Positions 34,834 to 44,156 of a stretch of 64,000 bases of DNA are shown in pieces. The notes below the pieces were generated by a model. The model worked only from the letters and a program-made list of their open reading frames with translations, did not search any database and was not told the origin of the DNA. A program made the translations under genes and the position numbers. The stretch comes from Streptomyces sp. RKAG290 (lineage in GTDB: Bacteria; Actinomycetota; Actinomycetes; Streptomycetales; Streptomycetaceae): NCBI RefSeq assembly GCF_023701695.1, contig NZ_JAJOZC010000001.1, forward strand, positions 992,001-1,056,000, written 5' to 3'. The stretch's first letter is position 1. Every line of letters starts with the position of its first letter.

Positions 34834-34911
34834 GCGATCACGGCTGCGGTCTGTGGTGTACGAGAAACCGGTATCCGGTCCGCGTAGGCCACGGCCCGCA
34901 GCCGTGATCGC
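34834..34911. terminator. Inverted repeat between converging genes
   Basis: Perfect 16-base arms (34834-34849, 34896-34911) with a long 46-base loop lie between the LCP stop and the stop of the converging lipoprotein gene. The loop length is unusual for a simple terminator. Confidence 0.55.
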
Positions 34912-34929
34912 CCTTCTCATTCGACGGTC

Positions 34930-35865
34930 TCATTCACCGACTACTGCGGCGGCGTTCCTGAACGCGACGTCGATTCCCTTCCGGACCCTCGCCATGCGCT
35001 TCGCCTTCGCCTTGATGTCCGCCCGCTGGTACGAGGACTCGACGGAGAACCAGACACCTACGACGTCGTATCGCTGCTTGCACTCGACCTCCGCGACCGC
35101 CGTGGCGATTTCGGGAACGGACGGCTCGTCGGTTCTCCAGCGTTGGTCATTGATCGCTTCCAGGGGTGTCGCATAGGAGAACTTCTTCTCCTTCATGCAG
35201 GTCGACCATTCAGCGAAGACCTTCTTGACCCGAGGGTCGGCCGCGGACTTCTCGAAGCTCTCGAAATTCACCGCAATGGCAGCCGCGTCATCCTGGATCA
35301 GGCCTCCGCCTGCAGTAAGTCTGCGGTCCGAATCGCCCGAACAGCCATCCTTCGGTATGCGAATCCCCCGGTAGCTCTCCTTGGTTCGGGGCGACGCCTT
35401 CCCCGAAGAATCGACACTGCCGCCCAGGACGCGCTTCATATCCTTCGACAGAGCTTTCTGGGCGTCCGCTTCTCTCGCTCCCATCCGTGGCTGATCCGGG
35501 TGGTATCCGTGCGCGGCGGCGGTCTTCGTATCGGTGGGGCCGTATCGGTTGCTTACCTGACCCGACATCTTCTTGTAGTCCGGGGTGTTCGGCGTGAAGT
35601 CGAATCCGAAGCGCTTCATGCACGTGCCGATCAATGCTGAACGAGCACGTTCGACCCGGTCGTTCTCGGTCGGGCTCAGCAAGTAGTCCTCCACCGGAAG
35701 TCTGCGGTGGGTGACGTCGCCATCGGCCGATGCGCCGGACGCCCGCGGGGATTCCGCGACGCGTACCGGAACCTCGTGCGCCGACTCTGCGCAGCCGGTG
35801 GTGAGCCCCACTACCAGCGCGCACACGAGCGCGGCGGACAGCCGGGCCGATCTGACCGGAACCAT
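34930..35865 (-). CDS. Hypothetical lipoprotein
   Basis: A 311-residue envelope lipoprotein. ATG 35865 has AAGGGAGA seven bases upstream; the signal ALVCALVVGLTTGC ends in a lipobox. The mature part is charged and helical with four cysteines, in GTCMKRFGFDF, KDGCSGDSD, WSTCMKEKKFSY and AEVECKQRYDVV, which could form two disulfides. This layout of short CMKxxG/CM motifs recurs in actinobacterial lipoproteins of unknown role. Base composition is a little lower in GC than flanking housekeeping genes, in keeping with an accessory region. Confidence 0.7.
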   Translation of the reverse strand: MVPVRSARLSAALVCALVVGLTTGCAESAHEVPVRVAESPRASGASADGDVTHRRLPVEDYLLSPTENDRVERARSALIGTCMKRFGFDFTPNTPDYKKMSGQVSNRYGPTDTKTAAAHGYHPDQPRMGAREADAQKALSKDMKRVLGGSVDSSGKASPRTKESYRGIRIPKDGCSGDSDRRLTAGGGLIQDDAAAIAVNFESFEKSAADPRVKKVFAEWSTCMKEKKFSYATPLEAINDQRWRTDEPSVPEIATAVAEVECKQRYDVVGVWFSVESSYQRADIKAKAKRMARVRKGIDVAFRNAAAVVGE

Positions 35866-35891
35866 GTCCGTCTCCCTTCTCCGAACACAAA

Positions 35892-35935
35892 GGCAGCGAT
35901 GCCTCCGCGCCTGTCGGCGCGGAGGCATCGCTGCC
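35892..35935 (-). terminator. Strong hairpin after the peptidase inhibitor gene
   Basis: Perfect 20-base arms (35892-35911, 35916-35935) with a TGTC loop, 33 bases past the inhibitor stop and 26 bases before the start of the next gene. Confidence 0.85.
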
Positions 35936-35968
35936 ATGGGTACCCCGCCAGGGATTTCGGGACAGCCC

Positions 35969-36385
35969 TTAGTTGACCGGGCAGACGTTGAAGGTGTCGA
36001 AGCACTGCGAGGCGTTGTTGTTCTTCAGCGTCGCGTTCAGGTTCGCGCTGGTGTCCCGCTTGATGAGCTGGCTCGGACCACCGAAGTTCGAGTTGTAGTA
36101 GATTCTGACGTTGTAGTTGAAGTTGAGGTTCTTCACCGAGGCCGCGTTGTTCTTGACGGCGTATCCATTGCTGAAGGTTCCGCTGTAGTTGTGCACGGAG
36201 CTCGTGCTGCCTCTGCTGTCCCCGTACTTGGGTCCGGCGTAGTTGGAGTTGTAGTACAGGCAGGCGTCGACCGTGTCATCACAGGAGCCCTGCCCCGTAG
36301 CCGACGCCGGCGAGGCGCCGAGGACTGCACAGGCAATCGCTGCCACGGATATCGCCCCGGCGGTGAGCTTACGCTGGATGTTCAT
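35969..36385 (-). CDS. Secreted peptidase inhibitor, family I36-like
   Basis: A 138-residue secreted protein. The signal peptide KLTAGAISVAAIACAVLGAS ends near ASATG (about residue 30). The mature domain has two related halves, CLYYNSNYAGPKYG and RIYYNSNFGGPSQL, with cysteines near each end (SCDDTVDAC and QCFDTFNVC). This is the beta/gamma-crystallin-like pattern of the I36 (SMI) metalloprotease inhibitors of Streptomyces. It is strikingly Asn/Tyr-rich compared with its neighbours. Target protease is unknown. It ends in its own strong terminator, so it is monocistronic. Confidence 0.8.
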   Translation of the reverse strand: MNIQRKLTAGAISVAAIACAVLGASPASATGQGSCDDTVDACLYYNSNYAGPKYGDSRGSTSSVHNYSGTFSNGYAVKNNAASVKNLNFNYNVRIYYNSNFGGPSQLIKRDTSANLNATLKNNNASQCFDTFNVCPVN

Positions 36386-36728
36386 TCCTGCTCCTCAATC
36401 GCACTGCATGACGGCGCTCGTGGAGACCGTTTTGCGCGCGCCAAAGAGCGCACGCCCAGTCAAGGACTGCACCAGAAGGCTGATTTGCGGACCAGCGCCC
36501 GAAGCTCGGAAAGAGCCGAACGAAGAACAATGGCGAACCCTCCCCCAACGGGCCGCCTTTGGCGAGTGAACGTCTCCACGAGTCGAACGATATTGATCGT
36601 TGAAGAATATTATTGACCGGTGCAACCATGCCGTCAAGCATGATTCACTCTTCACAACCCCCTTGCCCCGGTGGCCTGTTGGCCGGCCCCGCGCCCACCG
36701 AATGCGGCGGCAGGACCGGCTCTGCCGG
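36386..36728. other. Intergenic region upstream of the inhibitor gene
   Basis: About 340 bases without a supportable gene. It is AT-richer than the rest of the window (notably 36580-36615) and includes a small inverted repeat, AACGAT/ATCGTT, at 36586-36601. The minus-strand promoter of the inhibitor gene should lie here. Confidence 0.4.
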
Positions 36729-38234
36729 TTACTTCGTCGTGCGGTTCACCCGGCTGTGCTTGCGGCCGTAGGCGAAGTAGATGACCACGCCGATGACCAT
36801 CCAGATGCCGAACCGCAGCCAGGTCTCCGCGGGCAGATTGAGCATCAGCCAGACCGAAGCGGCCACCGAGACGATCGGCAGCAGCGGGACCCACGGCGTG
36901 CGGAACGCCCGGTGCAGGTCGGGGCGGGTGCGGCGCAGGACGATGACGCCCAGGGCGACGACCACGAAGGCGAAGAGCGTGCCGATGTTCACCAGCGTCG
37001 CGAGCTCGTTGATGCTGGTGACGCCGGCGACGATCGCGATGATCACGCCGAGCAGGATGGTCGGGCGGTACGGGGTGTGGAACCGCGGGTGCGTCTTCGA
37101 GAAGAACCGCGGGAGCAGGCCGTCACGGCTCATCGCGAAGAACACCCGGGTCTGGCCGAGCAGCAGGATCATGCAGACCACGGTGAGCCCGACCGCGGCG
37201 CCGAAGCTGATGATCCCCGCGTAGAAGGGGTGCCCGACGGCCTTGAACGCGTCGGCGAGCGGGGCGCTCACGGACAGCTCGGTGTAGTGCTGCATGCCGG
37301 TGACCACGACCGATACGGCGACGTACAGCACCGTGCAGATCAGGAGCGAGGCCATGATGCCGCGCGGCATGTCGCGCTGCGGGAGCTTGGTCTCCTCGGC
37401 GGCCGTGGCCACGACGTCGAAGCCGATGAAGGCGAAGAAGACGACCGAGGCGGCGGTGAAGATGCCCATGACGCCGAAGTTGGTGGGGGCGTAGCCGAAG
37501 ATCAGCTGGACGAGCGGGGCGTCCAGGCCGGAGCCGGAGGGCTGTGGCTGGGCCTCGGGGATGAAGGGCGAGTAGTTCGCGGTGTCGATGAAGAAGAGCC
37601 CCGCGATGATCACGATCAGCACCACGGCGACCTTGATGAAGACCACCACCGTCGTGACCCGTGCGGAGAGCTTCATGCCGAGCACCAGGATGACGGTCAG
37701 CACGAGGACCAGGGCGAAGGCCAGGATGTCGAAGCCGAATCCGTCCGCCACATCGGGTCCGGAGAGCACGTCCGGCAGGGCCCAGCCGGCGTTGTCCATC
37801 AGCGAGCGGACGTAGCCGGACCAGCCGACCGCCACCACCGCCGTGCCCAGCGCGAACTCCAGCACCAGGTCCCAGCCGATGATCCAGGCGATCAGTTCGC
37901 CGAGCGAGGCGTACGAGAACGTGTACGCCGAGCCGGCCACCGGGACGGTGGAGGCGAACTCCGCGTAACAGAGCGCGGCCAGCGCGCAGACGACGCCCGC
38001 GACCACGAAGGCGATCGCGGTGGCGGGCCCGGCGGTCTCCTTGGCCACCTTTCCGGTGAGCACGAAGATGCCGGTGCCGATGATGACACCCACGCCGAAG
38101 ACCGTGAGGTCCATGGCGGAGAGGGACTTCTTGAGGCCGTGCTCCGGCTCCTCGGTGTCACGGATGGACTGTTCGACCGTCTTGGTCCTGAACAGCCCGT
38201 CCCGGCTGGGGGGCAGGTCCTGCTGCGTGCTCAC
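36729..38234 (-). CDS. Amino-acid permease (APC superfamily)
   Basis: A 501-residue transporter with about 12 membrane spans. The first spans contain the family motif FGVGVIIGTGIFVLTG, and FFAFIGFDVVATAAEETKLP in span 6-7 is typical of the cationic amino-acid branch (YhdG/CAT-like). The N-terminus (STQQDLPPSRDGLFRTKTVEQ) and C-terminus (YGRKHSRVNRTTK) are cytosolic and charged. GTG 38234 is fixed by GGAGG eight bases upstream. Substrate is probably an amino acid taken up with protons, but specificity cannot be read from sequence. Transcribed alone, downstream of the dxs terminator. Confidence 0.88.
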   Translation of the reverse strand: MSTQQDLPPSRDGLFRTKTVEQSIRDTEEPEHGLKKSLSAMDLTVFGVGVIIGTGIFVLTGKVAKETAGPATAIAFVVAGVVCALAALCYAEFASTVPVAGSAYTFSYASLGELIAWIIGWDLVLEFALGTAVVAVGWSGYVRSLMDNAGWALPDVLSGPDVADGFGFDILAFALVLVLTVILVLGMKLSARVTTVVVFIKVAVVLIVIIAGLFFIDTANYSPFIPEAQPQPSGSGLDAPLVQLIFGYAPTNFGVMGIFTAASVVFFAFIGFDVVATAAEETKLPQRDMPRGIMASLLICTVLYVAVSVVVTGMQHYTELSVSAPLADAFKAVGHPFYAGIISFGAAVGLTVVCMILLLGQTRVFFAMSRDGLLPRFFSKTHPRFHTPYRPTILLGVIIAIVAGVTSINELATLVNIGTLFAFVVVALGVIVLRRTRPDLHRAFRTPWVPLLPIVSVAASVWLMLNLPAETWLRFGIWMVIGVVIYFAYGRKHSRVNRTTK

Positions 38235-38378
38235 CGGCGTACCTCCACGCACTCGTCGTGCACGCCATGATTCGGACCCTGCTCCCCGCAGCACGCGCCG
38301 CCGGGCGGGATTTCACGCGAATGGGCCGGTCGGACCACCCGTACAGGGTGGGCGACCGGCCCAATCGGCGTACCCTCG

Positions 38379-38401
38379 CGTCCCGTCGGTCCGACGGGAC
38401 G
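38379..38401 (-). terminator. Hairpin after dxs
   Basis: Eleven-base complementary arms around a single central T, 13 bases past the dxs stop codon; folded RNA would have a loop of about 5-7 bases. Confidence 0.6.
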
Positions 38402-38414
38402 GCTCCGGGATCAG

Positions 38415-40394
38415 TCAGTCCCTTGCGGGCTCGACCACGGAGCGGCTCTCCGCGTCCGTCTCGTAGCGGCCGTCGAGCTTGGCGACCAGACCGGTGACCT
38501 GGCGGGCGATGTCCGGTGCGGTCAGCCCGATCTCGGCCATCACCTCCTTGCGGGAGGCGTGGTCCAGGAAGACCGGCGGGATGCCGAAGTCGCGCAGCGG
38601 TACGTCGACGTCGGCGTCGCGCAGCGCCTGGGCGACCGCGGAGCCGACGCCGCCGGCCCGGCTGTTGTCCTCGACGGTGACGACGACGCGGTGCTGCGCG
38701 GCGAGCGGGGCCATGGCCTCGTCGACGGGCTTGACCCAGCGCGGGTCCACGACCGTGGTCGAGATGCCCTGCGCGTCGAGCAGGTCGGCGATCTCCAGGC
38801 ACATCGGGGCGAGTGCGCCGATGGAGACGAGCAGGACGTCGGGCCGGGAGGTGCCGGGCTCGCGGAGCACGTCCATGCCGCCGACCGTGGCGACGGCCTT
38901 GACCGACGGGCCGACCGCGCCCTTGGAGAAGCGGACGACCGTCGGGGCGTCGTCGACCGCGACGGCCTCGCGCAGCTGGGCGCGGACCTGGTCGGCGTCG
39001 CGCGGGGCGGCGATCCGGAGCGTCGGTACGCACTGCAGGATCGACATGTCCCACATGCCGTTGTGCGAGGCGCCGTCCGTACCGGTGACCCCGGCCCGGT
39101 CCAGGACGAAGGTCACGCCGCACTTGTGCAGGGCGACGTCCATCAGGACCTGGTCGAAGGCGCGGTTGAGGAAGGTGGCGTACACCGCGAAGACGGGGTG
39201 CAGCCCGCCGGTGGCCAGCCCGGCCGCGGAGACCGCGGCGTGCTGTTCGGCGATACCCACGTCGTAGATCCGGTCCGGGAACGCCTTCTCGAACTTGGTC
39301 AGGCCGACCGGCTGGAGCATGGCCGCGGTGATCGCGACGATGTCCTTGCGCTCCTTGCCGAGCTTGACCATCTCCTCGCCGAAGACGGAGGTCCAGTCGA
39401 GGCCGGAGGTGGCGACGGGCAGCCCGGTGTCGGGGTGGATCTTGCCGACGGCGTGGAAGCGGTCGGCCTCGTCGAGCAGCGCCGGGGTGTAACCGCGGCC
39501 CTTCTCGGTGAGGCAGTGCACGATGACGGGGCCGCCGAAGCGCTTGGCGCGCTGGAGCGCGGACTCCAGTGCCTCCAGGTCGTGGCCGTCGATCGGGCCG
39601 ACGTACTTCAGGCCGAGGTCCTCGAACATGCCCTGCGGGGCGATGAAGTCCTTCAGGCCCTTCTTGGCGCCGTGCAGCGTCTCGTACAACGGCCTGCCGA
39701 CGACGGGGGTGCGCTCCAGGATGTCCTTGCCGCGGGCGAGGAAGCGCTCGTAGCCGTCGGTCGTCCGGAGCGTGGCGAGGTGGTTGGCCAGGCCGCCGAT
39801 CGTCGGGGCGTAGGAGCGCTCGTTGTCGTTGACGACGATGACGAGCGGGCGGTCCTTGGCGGCTGCGATGTTGTTCAGCGCCTCCCAGGCCATGCCGCCG
39901 GTCAGCGCGCCGTCACCGATGACCGCGACGACGTGGTCGGGGCGGCCGAGCACCTCGTTGGCCTTGGCGAGGCCGTCGGCCCAGCCGAGCACCGTGGAGG
40001 CGTGCGAGTTCTCGATGATGTCGTGCTCGGACTCGGCACGTGAGGGGTAGCCGGAGAGGCCGCCCTTGCTCTTGAGCTTCGAGAAGTCCTGGCGGCCGGT
40101 GAGGAGCTTGTGCACATAGCTCTGATGGCCGGTGTCGAAGAGGACCTTGTCCTTCGGCGAGTCGAAGACCCGGTGCAGGGCGATGGTCAGCTCGACCACG
40201 CCCAGGTTGGGTCCGAGGTGTCCGCCGGTCTTGGAGACGGCGTCGACGAGGAAGGTCCGGATCTCTTCGGCGAGCTGCTCCAGCTGCTCGGGGGTGAGCC
40301 GGTCCAGGTCACGCGGTCCGCCGATGCGGGTCAGCAGATCCCATCCGTCGCCCACCACCGCCCGTGCATGACGCGCTTCGCGCGGCTGTGTCAC
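38415..40394 (-). CDS. dxs: 1-deoxy-D-xylulose-5-phosphate synthase
   Basis: A 659-residue thiamine-diphosphate enzyme that joins pyruvate and glyceraldehyde 3-phosphate, the entry step of the MEP isoprenoid pathway. TPP-binding [16 protein letters not shown], the [13 protein letters not shown] loop with its histidine, and the transketolase C-terminal domain ([29 protein letters not shown]) are intact. GTG 40394 is supported by AAGGAGG five bases upstream and gives an N-terminal extension ([17 protein letters not shown]) before [12 protein letters not shown]. Many Streptomyces carry two dxs genes, and I cannot tell from this window whether another exists. Confidence 0.95.
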   Translation of the reverse strand: MTQPREARHARAVVGDGWDLLTRIGGPRDLDRLTPEQLEQLAEEIRTFLVDAVSKTGGHLGPNLGVVELTIALHRVFDSPKDKVLFDTGHQSYVHKLLTGRQDFSKLKSKGGLSGYPSRAESEHDIIENSHASTVLGWADGLAKANEVLGRPDHVVAVIGDGALTGGMAWEALNNIAAAKDRPLVIVVNDNERSYAPTIGGLANHLATLRTTDGYERFLARGKDILERTPVVGRPLYETLHGAKKGLKDFIAPQGMFEDLGLKYVGPIDGHDLEALESALQRAKRFGGPVIVHCLTEKGRGYTPALLDEADRFHAVGKIHPDTGLPVATSGLDWTSVFGEEMVKLGKERKDIVAITAAMLQPVGLTKFEKAFPDRIYDVGIAEQHAAVSAAGLATGGLHPVFAVYATFLNRAFDQVLMDVALHKCGVTFVLDRAGVTGTDGASHNGMWDMSILQCVPTLRIAAPRDADQVRAQLREAVAVDDAPTVVRFSKGAVGPSVKAVATVGGMDVLREPGTSRPDVLLVSIGALAPMCLEIADLLDAQGISTTVVDPRWVKPVDEAMAPLAAQHRVVVTVEDNSRAGGVGSAVAQALRDADVDVPLRDFGIPPVFLDHASRKEVMAEIGLTAPDIARQVTGLVAKLDGRYETDAESRSVVEPARD

Positions 40395-40518
40395 CGTGCC
40401 TCCTTGCGATTGTGCTGGTCGAGCATGCCGATCCGCCGAGTCTAATGTTCCGCCAGGCGCCGCGGGCATCGGGCGGGGGTGTGCTGCCCCACTGCGCCCC
40501 CTTCCGCGCCGGTACGCG

Positions 40519-40557
40519 ACAGTGCCCGGCGCCCTGTGAGGGGGCGCCGGGCACTGT
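40519..40557 (-). terminator. Hairpin after the xylFGH unit
   Basis: Perfect 16-base arms (40519-40534, 40542-40557) with a seven-base loop, about 95 bases past the xylH stop codon and before the dxs promoter. Confidence 0.75.
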
Positions 40558-40582
40558 CCGGCGTGGCGGTGTCTGCGGGCGC

Positions 40583-40658
40583 GGCCGGTACTGCGGCCGG
40601 CCGGCGTGACTAGGCGTGGCCGGTACTACGGCCTACGGCCGGCCGTAGTGACTAGGCG
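40583..40658 (-). repeat. Imperfect tandem duplication at the 3' end of xylH
   Basis: Two similar units of about 35-41 bases (40583-40615 and 40618-40658) share GGCCGGTACT and end in TGACTAGGCG; the sequence CGGCCGG follows again in the xylH coding end. One unit carries the real stop codon of xylH (40652-40654) and the other lies downstream of it. Confidence 0.6.
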
Positions 40659-41950
40659 CGGCCGGCGGACTTCTGGGTCTTGCGGGAGACCGAGTCGATG
40701 ATCACAGCGATGAGGAGTACTCCACCGGTGATCATGTACTGGATCGCGTTCGACGACAGGTTCATCTGGTTGAGGCCCTGGACGATCGACTGGATGACCA
40801 GGATGCCCAGCAGCGCGGACCAGACCTTGCCGCGTCCGCCGAACAGGGACGTACCGCCGATGACGGCTGCGGCGATGCACATCATGAGCTGGTTGCCGCC
40901 ACCGAGCGAACGGTCGGCGCCGCCGGTCGCGGAGGCCAGGAAGAGACCGCCGACCGCACCGAGCGTGCCGGAGATCATGAACACCGAGATGCGGATCCAG
41001 GACACGTTGATACCGGCACGACGCGCTGCCTCGATGCCACCGCCGACCGCGAAGATCTGACGGCCGTAGGTGGTGCGGCGCAGAACGAAGTCGGTGATGA
41101 CCAGGATCGCGAGGAAGATCACCAGGGAGAGCGGGAGGCCCTGCTCCTGGTTGAACGCGTACGCGGCGAGGAGGCACAGGACGGCGAGCAGCCCGGTGCG
41201 CAGGATGACCTCGCTCTGCGGGCGGTGTGGCAGCTCTGCGGCCTTGCGGCGGCGCGAGTCGCGCAGTTGCGCGAGGTAGAAGGCGACGATCACGAACACG
41301 GCGAGACCGTAGGCGGCGGCGACGTCGGCGAAGTAGTAGCTGGTCAGGTCGCGGACGAAGCTGCCGAGCGGGGTGGTGATGGTGGACTTGTCGCCCATCA
41401 CCCAGGTCTGCAGACCGGCCCAGCCCAGGAAGCCTGCCAGCGTCACGACGAACGCGGGCACGCCGATCTTGGCGAAGACGATGCCGTGGAAGGCGCCGAT
41501 GACCGTGCCGGACAGGATGCCGACCACGATGGCGAGGGAGTCGGGTATGTCCGTGCCGACCACGGCCCAGACCGCACCCGCGAGACCCGCGACGGAACCG
41601 ACCGCGAGGTCGATCTCGCCGAGCAGCAGGACGAAGACGATGCCCACGGCCATGATGCCGGGGCCCGCCGCGTACAGCGTGATCTGGTCGAGGTTGTACG
41701 AGGTGAGGAAGTTGCCGGTCTCGAGCTGGAAGACGATCCCGATGATGATCAGGCCCACCACGACAGGCAGCGAGCCGATCTCGCCCGAGCGGACCTTGCG
41801 CTTGAACTCGGTCCAGTAGCCCTTGAAGCCCTGCTCACGGACGAGCAGGCGGGGGTCGACGACCCTGACTGCGCCGGCCGCTGCTGCGGGAGCCTCCGTG
41901 GCCTCTGCCTGGGCCGGGATCTCGGCCGAAGTCTTGCTGATCTTGCTCAC
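40652..41950 (-). CDS. xylH: Xylose-type sugar ABC transporter permease XylH
   Basis: A 432-residue permease of the ribose/xylose ABC importer family, with about ten spans. Diagnostic pieces are GIMAVGIVFVLLLGEIDLAVGS, GIPAFVVTLAG-like VPAFVVTLAGFLGWAG, and the EAA-like AARRAGINVSWIRISVF. A 60-residue cytosolic N-terminus (SKISKTSAEIPAQ...) precedes the first span. GTG 41950 overlaps the xylG stop codon (GTGA). It would form the channel with XylG and receive sugar from XylF. Xylose is the likely substrate from synteny with Rok7B7 and family length. Confidence 0.88.
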   Translation of the reverse strand: MSKISKTSAEIPAQAEATEAPAAAAGAVRVVDPRLLVREQGFKGYWTEFKRKVRSGEIGSLPVVVGLIIIGIVFQLETGNFLTSYNLDQITLYAAGPGIMAVGIVFVLLLGEIDLAVGSVAGLAGAVWAVVGTDIPDSLAIVVGILSGTVIGAFHGIVFAKIGVPAFVVTLAGFLGWAGLQTWVMGDKSTITTPLGSFVRDLTSYYFADVAAAYGLAVFVIVAFYLAQLRDSRRRKAAELPHRPQSEVILRTGLLAVLCLLAAYAFNQEQGLPLSLVIFLAILVITDFVLRRTTYGRQIFAVGGGIEAARRAGINVSWIRISVFMISGTLGAVGGLFLASATGGADRSLGGGNQLMMCIAAAVIGGTSLFGGRGKVWSALLGILVIQSIVQGLNQMNLSSNAIQYMITGGVLLIAVIIDSVSRKTQKSAGRA

Positions 41951-42726
41951 TTGGATGCCTCCGCGCTGCGGGACTTGCGACGGGTCACGGCGTTGTCCGT
42001 GGCGCCCGTGATAGCGGCGATGATTTCTTCGTGGCTGGTCGTCGCCACAGGGAAGATGCCGTTGTTGTGGCCGAGTCGCAGCACGGCGACCTTGTCGGCG
42101 ACAGCCTTCACGTCGGCCATGTTGTGGCTGATGAGGATGACGCCGAGGTTCTGCTCGCGCAGCCGCTCCACCAGGTCGAGGACCTGCGCGGTCTGCTCGA
42201 CGCCGAGGGCTGCGGTGGGCTCGTCCAGGATCACGATCTTGGGGTTGCCGACCAGGGCACGGGCGATGGCCACGACCTGACGCTGGCCACCGGAGAGCGC
42301 GGCGACCGGGATACGGACGCTGGGGATGCGGATGGAGAGCGTGGACAGGAGGTCCTGAGCCCGCTTCTCCATGGCGACCTCGTCGAGGACGCCGCCCTTC
42401 TTGATCTCGCGACCGAGGAAGAGGTTGGCGACGACATCCAGGTTGTCGCAGAGCGCGAGGTCCTGGTAGACGGTGGCGACGCCGAGGTTCTGGGCGTCGT
42501 GCGGACGGTTGATGTCCACCTTCTCGCCCTCCCACTCGATGACGCCCTCATCGATGGGGTGCACGCCGGCGATCGTCTTGACCAGCGTGGACTTTCCTGC
42601 ACCGTTGTCGCCGACCAGGGCGACCACTTCTCCGGCGTGGACTTCGAGATCGACACCGGAGAGGACCTGGACCGCTCCGAATCGCTTGAAGACCCCACGC
42701 AACGCCAGCACGGGCGTCTGTGACAC
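41947..42726 (-). CDS. xylG: Xylose-type ABC transporter ATP-binding protein XylG (single ABC domain)
   Basis: A 259-residue ATPase with Walker A GDNGAGKST, Q-loop VYQDLALCDNLD, signature LSGGQRQVVAIARAL, Walker B IVILDEPTAALG and H-loop ISHNMADV. Sugar ATPases of this class usually have two ABC domains in about 500 residues; this has only one, as in several Streptomyces systems. GTG 42726 is chosen because AAGGAG lies nine bases upstream; the ATG at 42735 would sit directly on that site. It is coupled to xylH by a four-base overlap. Confidence 0.88.
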   Translation of the reverse strand: MSQTPVLALRGVFKRFGAVQVLSGVDLEVHAGEVVALVGDNGAGKSTLVKTIAGVHPIDEGVIEWEGEKVDINRPHDAQNLGVATVYQDLALCDNLDVVANLFLGREIKKGGVLDEVAMEKRAQDLLSTLSIRIPSVRIPVAALSGGQRQVVAIARALVGNPKIVILDEPTAALGVEQTAQVLDLVERLREQNLGVILISHNMADVKAVADKVAVLRLGHNNGIFPVATTSHEEIIAAITGATDNAVTRRKSRSAEASK

Positions 42727-42929
42727 GTGAACCATCTCCTTCGCCGCCTGACCGGCGGGGATGTGCCGCCTGACCGGCGGAGACGCCGCGCCACGAGGGG
42801 CAGCGTCGACGTACTGGAAGTACTGGGGGAAGAATGTCCGGCACCCGGGCGGCAGCGGGGTGTGGGCCGACCGGGGCCGGACAGTCATGGGGCGGGCGGA
42901 CTCGGCCGTGCGGCGCGTTCACACCCGCG

Positions 42930-42957
42930 CGCGCCAGGGCCTGTCGGCCCTGGCGCG
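42930..42957 (-). terminator. Hairpin between xylF and xylG
   Basis: Perfect 12-base arms (42930-42941, 42946-42957) with a TGTC loop begin 8 bases after the xylF stop codon. In ABC operons such hairpins usually reduce transcription into the membrane and ATPase genes or stabilise the binding-protein messenger. Confidence 0.75.
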
Positions 42958-42965
42958 AGGAGGGA

Positions 42966-44033
42966 CTACTTGATGCCCAGTGCGGTGCACTTGGAGGCGA
43001 TGTCCTTGACGCAGATCGCGGAGGCCTTGTAGATGCCGTCCTTGACCACGGTGGACTCGATGTTGTCCTTGTTCACGACGGTCGGCTCGAGCAGCGTGGA
43101 CGGAACGCCGTCCGTCTTGCCCTGGGCGCCGATGTCCTTGCCCTGGAGCAGGTTGACGGCGAACTGGGCGGCCGCCGGGGCGAGCTGCTTCGGCGACTTG
43201 TAGATCGTGAAGGTCTGCGTACCGGCGATGATCCGCTGGATACCGGGGAGCTCGGCGTCCTGGCCACCCACCGGGATGTCCTTGATACCGGCGTTGTCCA
43301 GGGACGTGATGATGCCGCCCGCCATGCCGTCGTTGGCGGAGTAGACGGCGTCGATCTTGCCCTTGCCGACCGAGGAGATCGCGGCGGTCATCTTCTCGCC
43401 GGCGATCTTCGGGTCCCACTCGCCGGACGCCTCGTAGGCAATCTTGATCTTGCCGTCGAGGGACGCGTGAGCGCCCTTCTTGAACAGGCCGGCGTTCGGG
43501 TCCTTCTCGTCACCGTTGATCATGACGAGGTTGGCGCCTGCCGCCTTCGAGCCGAGCGCGTCGAGGACGGCCTGGCCCTGGAGCTTGCCGATCTTCTCGT
43601 TGTCGTGGCTGACGTAGGCGTCGGCACCGACGATGGCGCGGTCGTACGCGACGACCTTGACGCCCTTCTTGTGTGCGTCGGCAACCCACGCGGCGGACTT
43701 CTCGGCGTCGACCGAGGAGATGGCGATGACCTTGATGCCGTCGGCTATCTGCTGCTCGAACTGCTGCTTCTGCTGGCCGACGTCACCGGCCGCGTTGTTG
43801 TAGACAACCTCGCAGTCCGCGCAGTCCTTCTTGACCGCTTCGATGAACAGCGGCTTGTCCAGCGTCTCGTAGCGAGCGGTCTTGTTCTCCGGGAGCAGCA
43901 GACCGATCTTGGTCTTGCTGCCCGAGTCCGCCGAGTCCTTCTTGTCGTCGCCGGCCTTGCCACAGGCTGCGAGGGAGACGGCCATGGAAACTGCGGCCGT
44001 GCCTATGACGATGCGTCGCGTCATTGCGTTCAT
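42966..44033 (-). CDS. xylF: Xylose-type sugar-binding lipoprotein XylF
   Basis: A 355-residue periplasmic-binding-type lipoprotein. The signal IVIGTAAVSMAVSLAAC has the lipobox cysteine at residue 24. The mature fold is the LacI/RbsB-like class: KIGLLLPENKTARYE, GIKVIAISSVDAEKSAAWV, VVAYDRAIVGADAYVSHDNE and DAVYSANDGMAGGIITSL, all typical of xylose and ribose binding proteins. It captures sugar outside the cell for XylGH. The 123 bases upstream separate it from rok7B7 and contain inverted repeats that could bind that regulator. Confidence 0.9.
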   Translation of the reverse strand: MNAMTRRIVIGTAAVSMAVSLAACGKAGDDKKDSADSGSKTKIGLLLPENKTARYETLDKPLFIEAVKKDCADCEVVYNNAAGDVGQQKQQFEQQIADGIKVIAISSVDAEKSAAWVADAHKKGVKVVAYDRAIVGADAYVSHDNEKIGKLQGQAVLDALGSKAAGANLVMINGDEKDPNAGLFKKGAHASLDGKIKIAYEASGEWDPKIAGEKMTAAISSVGKGKIDAVYSANDGMAGGIITSLDNAGIKDIPVGGQDAELPGIQRIIAGTQTFTIYKSPKQLAPAAAQFAVNLLQGKDIGAQGKTDGVPSTLLEPTVVNKDNIESTVVKDGIYKASAICVKDIASKCTALGIK

Positions 44034-44126
44034 TGCGGGTGTGCCTCCCTGACGAGGCCGCAGCGTTGCGGCCGAGGTGGCTGGAAGTCAACTCGGCCTC
44101 GACAGCGACGTCAAGGAGTAAATCCT

Positions 44127-44155
44127 TAACGAGATGACAACGGTGCCATTCGTTA
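44127..44155 (-). promoter_or_regulatory. Inverted repeats in the xylF promoter region
   Basis: TAACGA (44127-44132) and TCGTTA (44150-44155) form an inverted repeat with 17 bases between, and AAGGA/TCCTT (44113-44117, 44123-44127) overlaps its left arm. The AT-rich setting upstream of xylF and next to the regulator gene makes this a candidate Rok7B7 or sigma-factor site. Confidence 0.35.
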
Positions 44156-44156
44156 T

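Noticed and set aside
36600..38270. Plus-strand open frame of 556 codons opposite the amino-acid permease
   Set aside because: It is rich in Asp/His/Arg with no recognisable domain, while the minus strand encodes a clear 12-span transporter.
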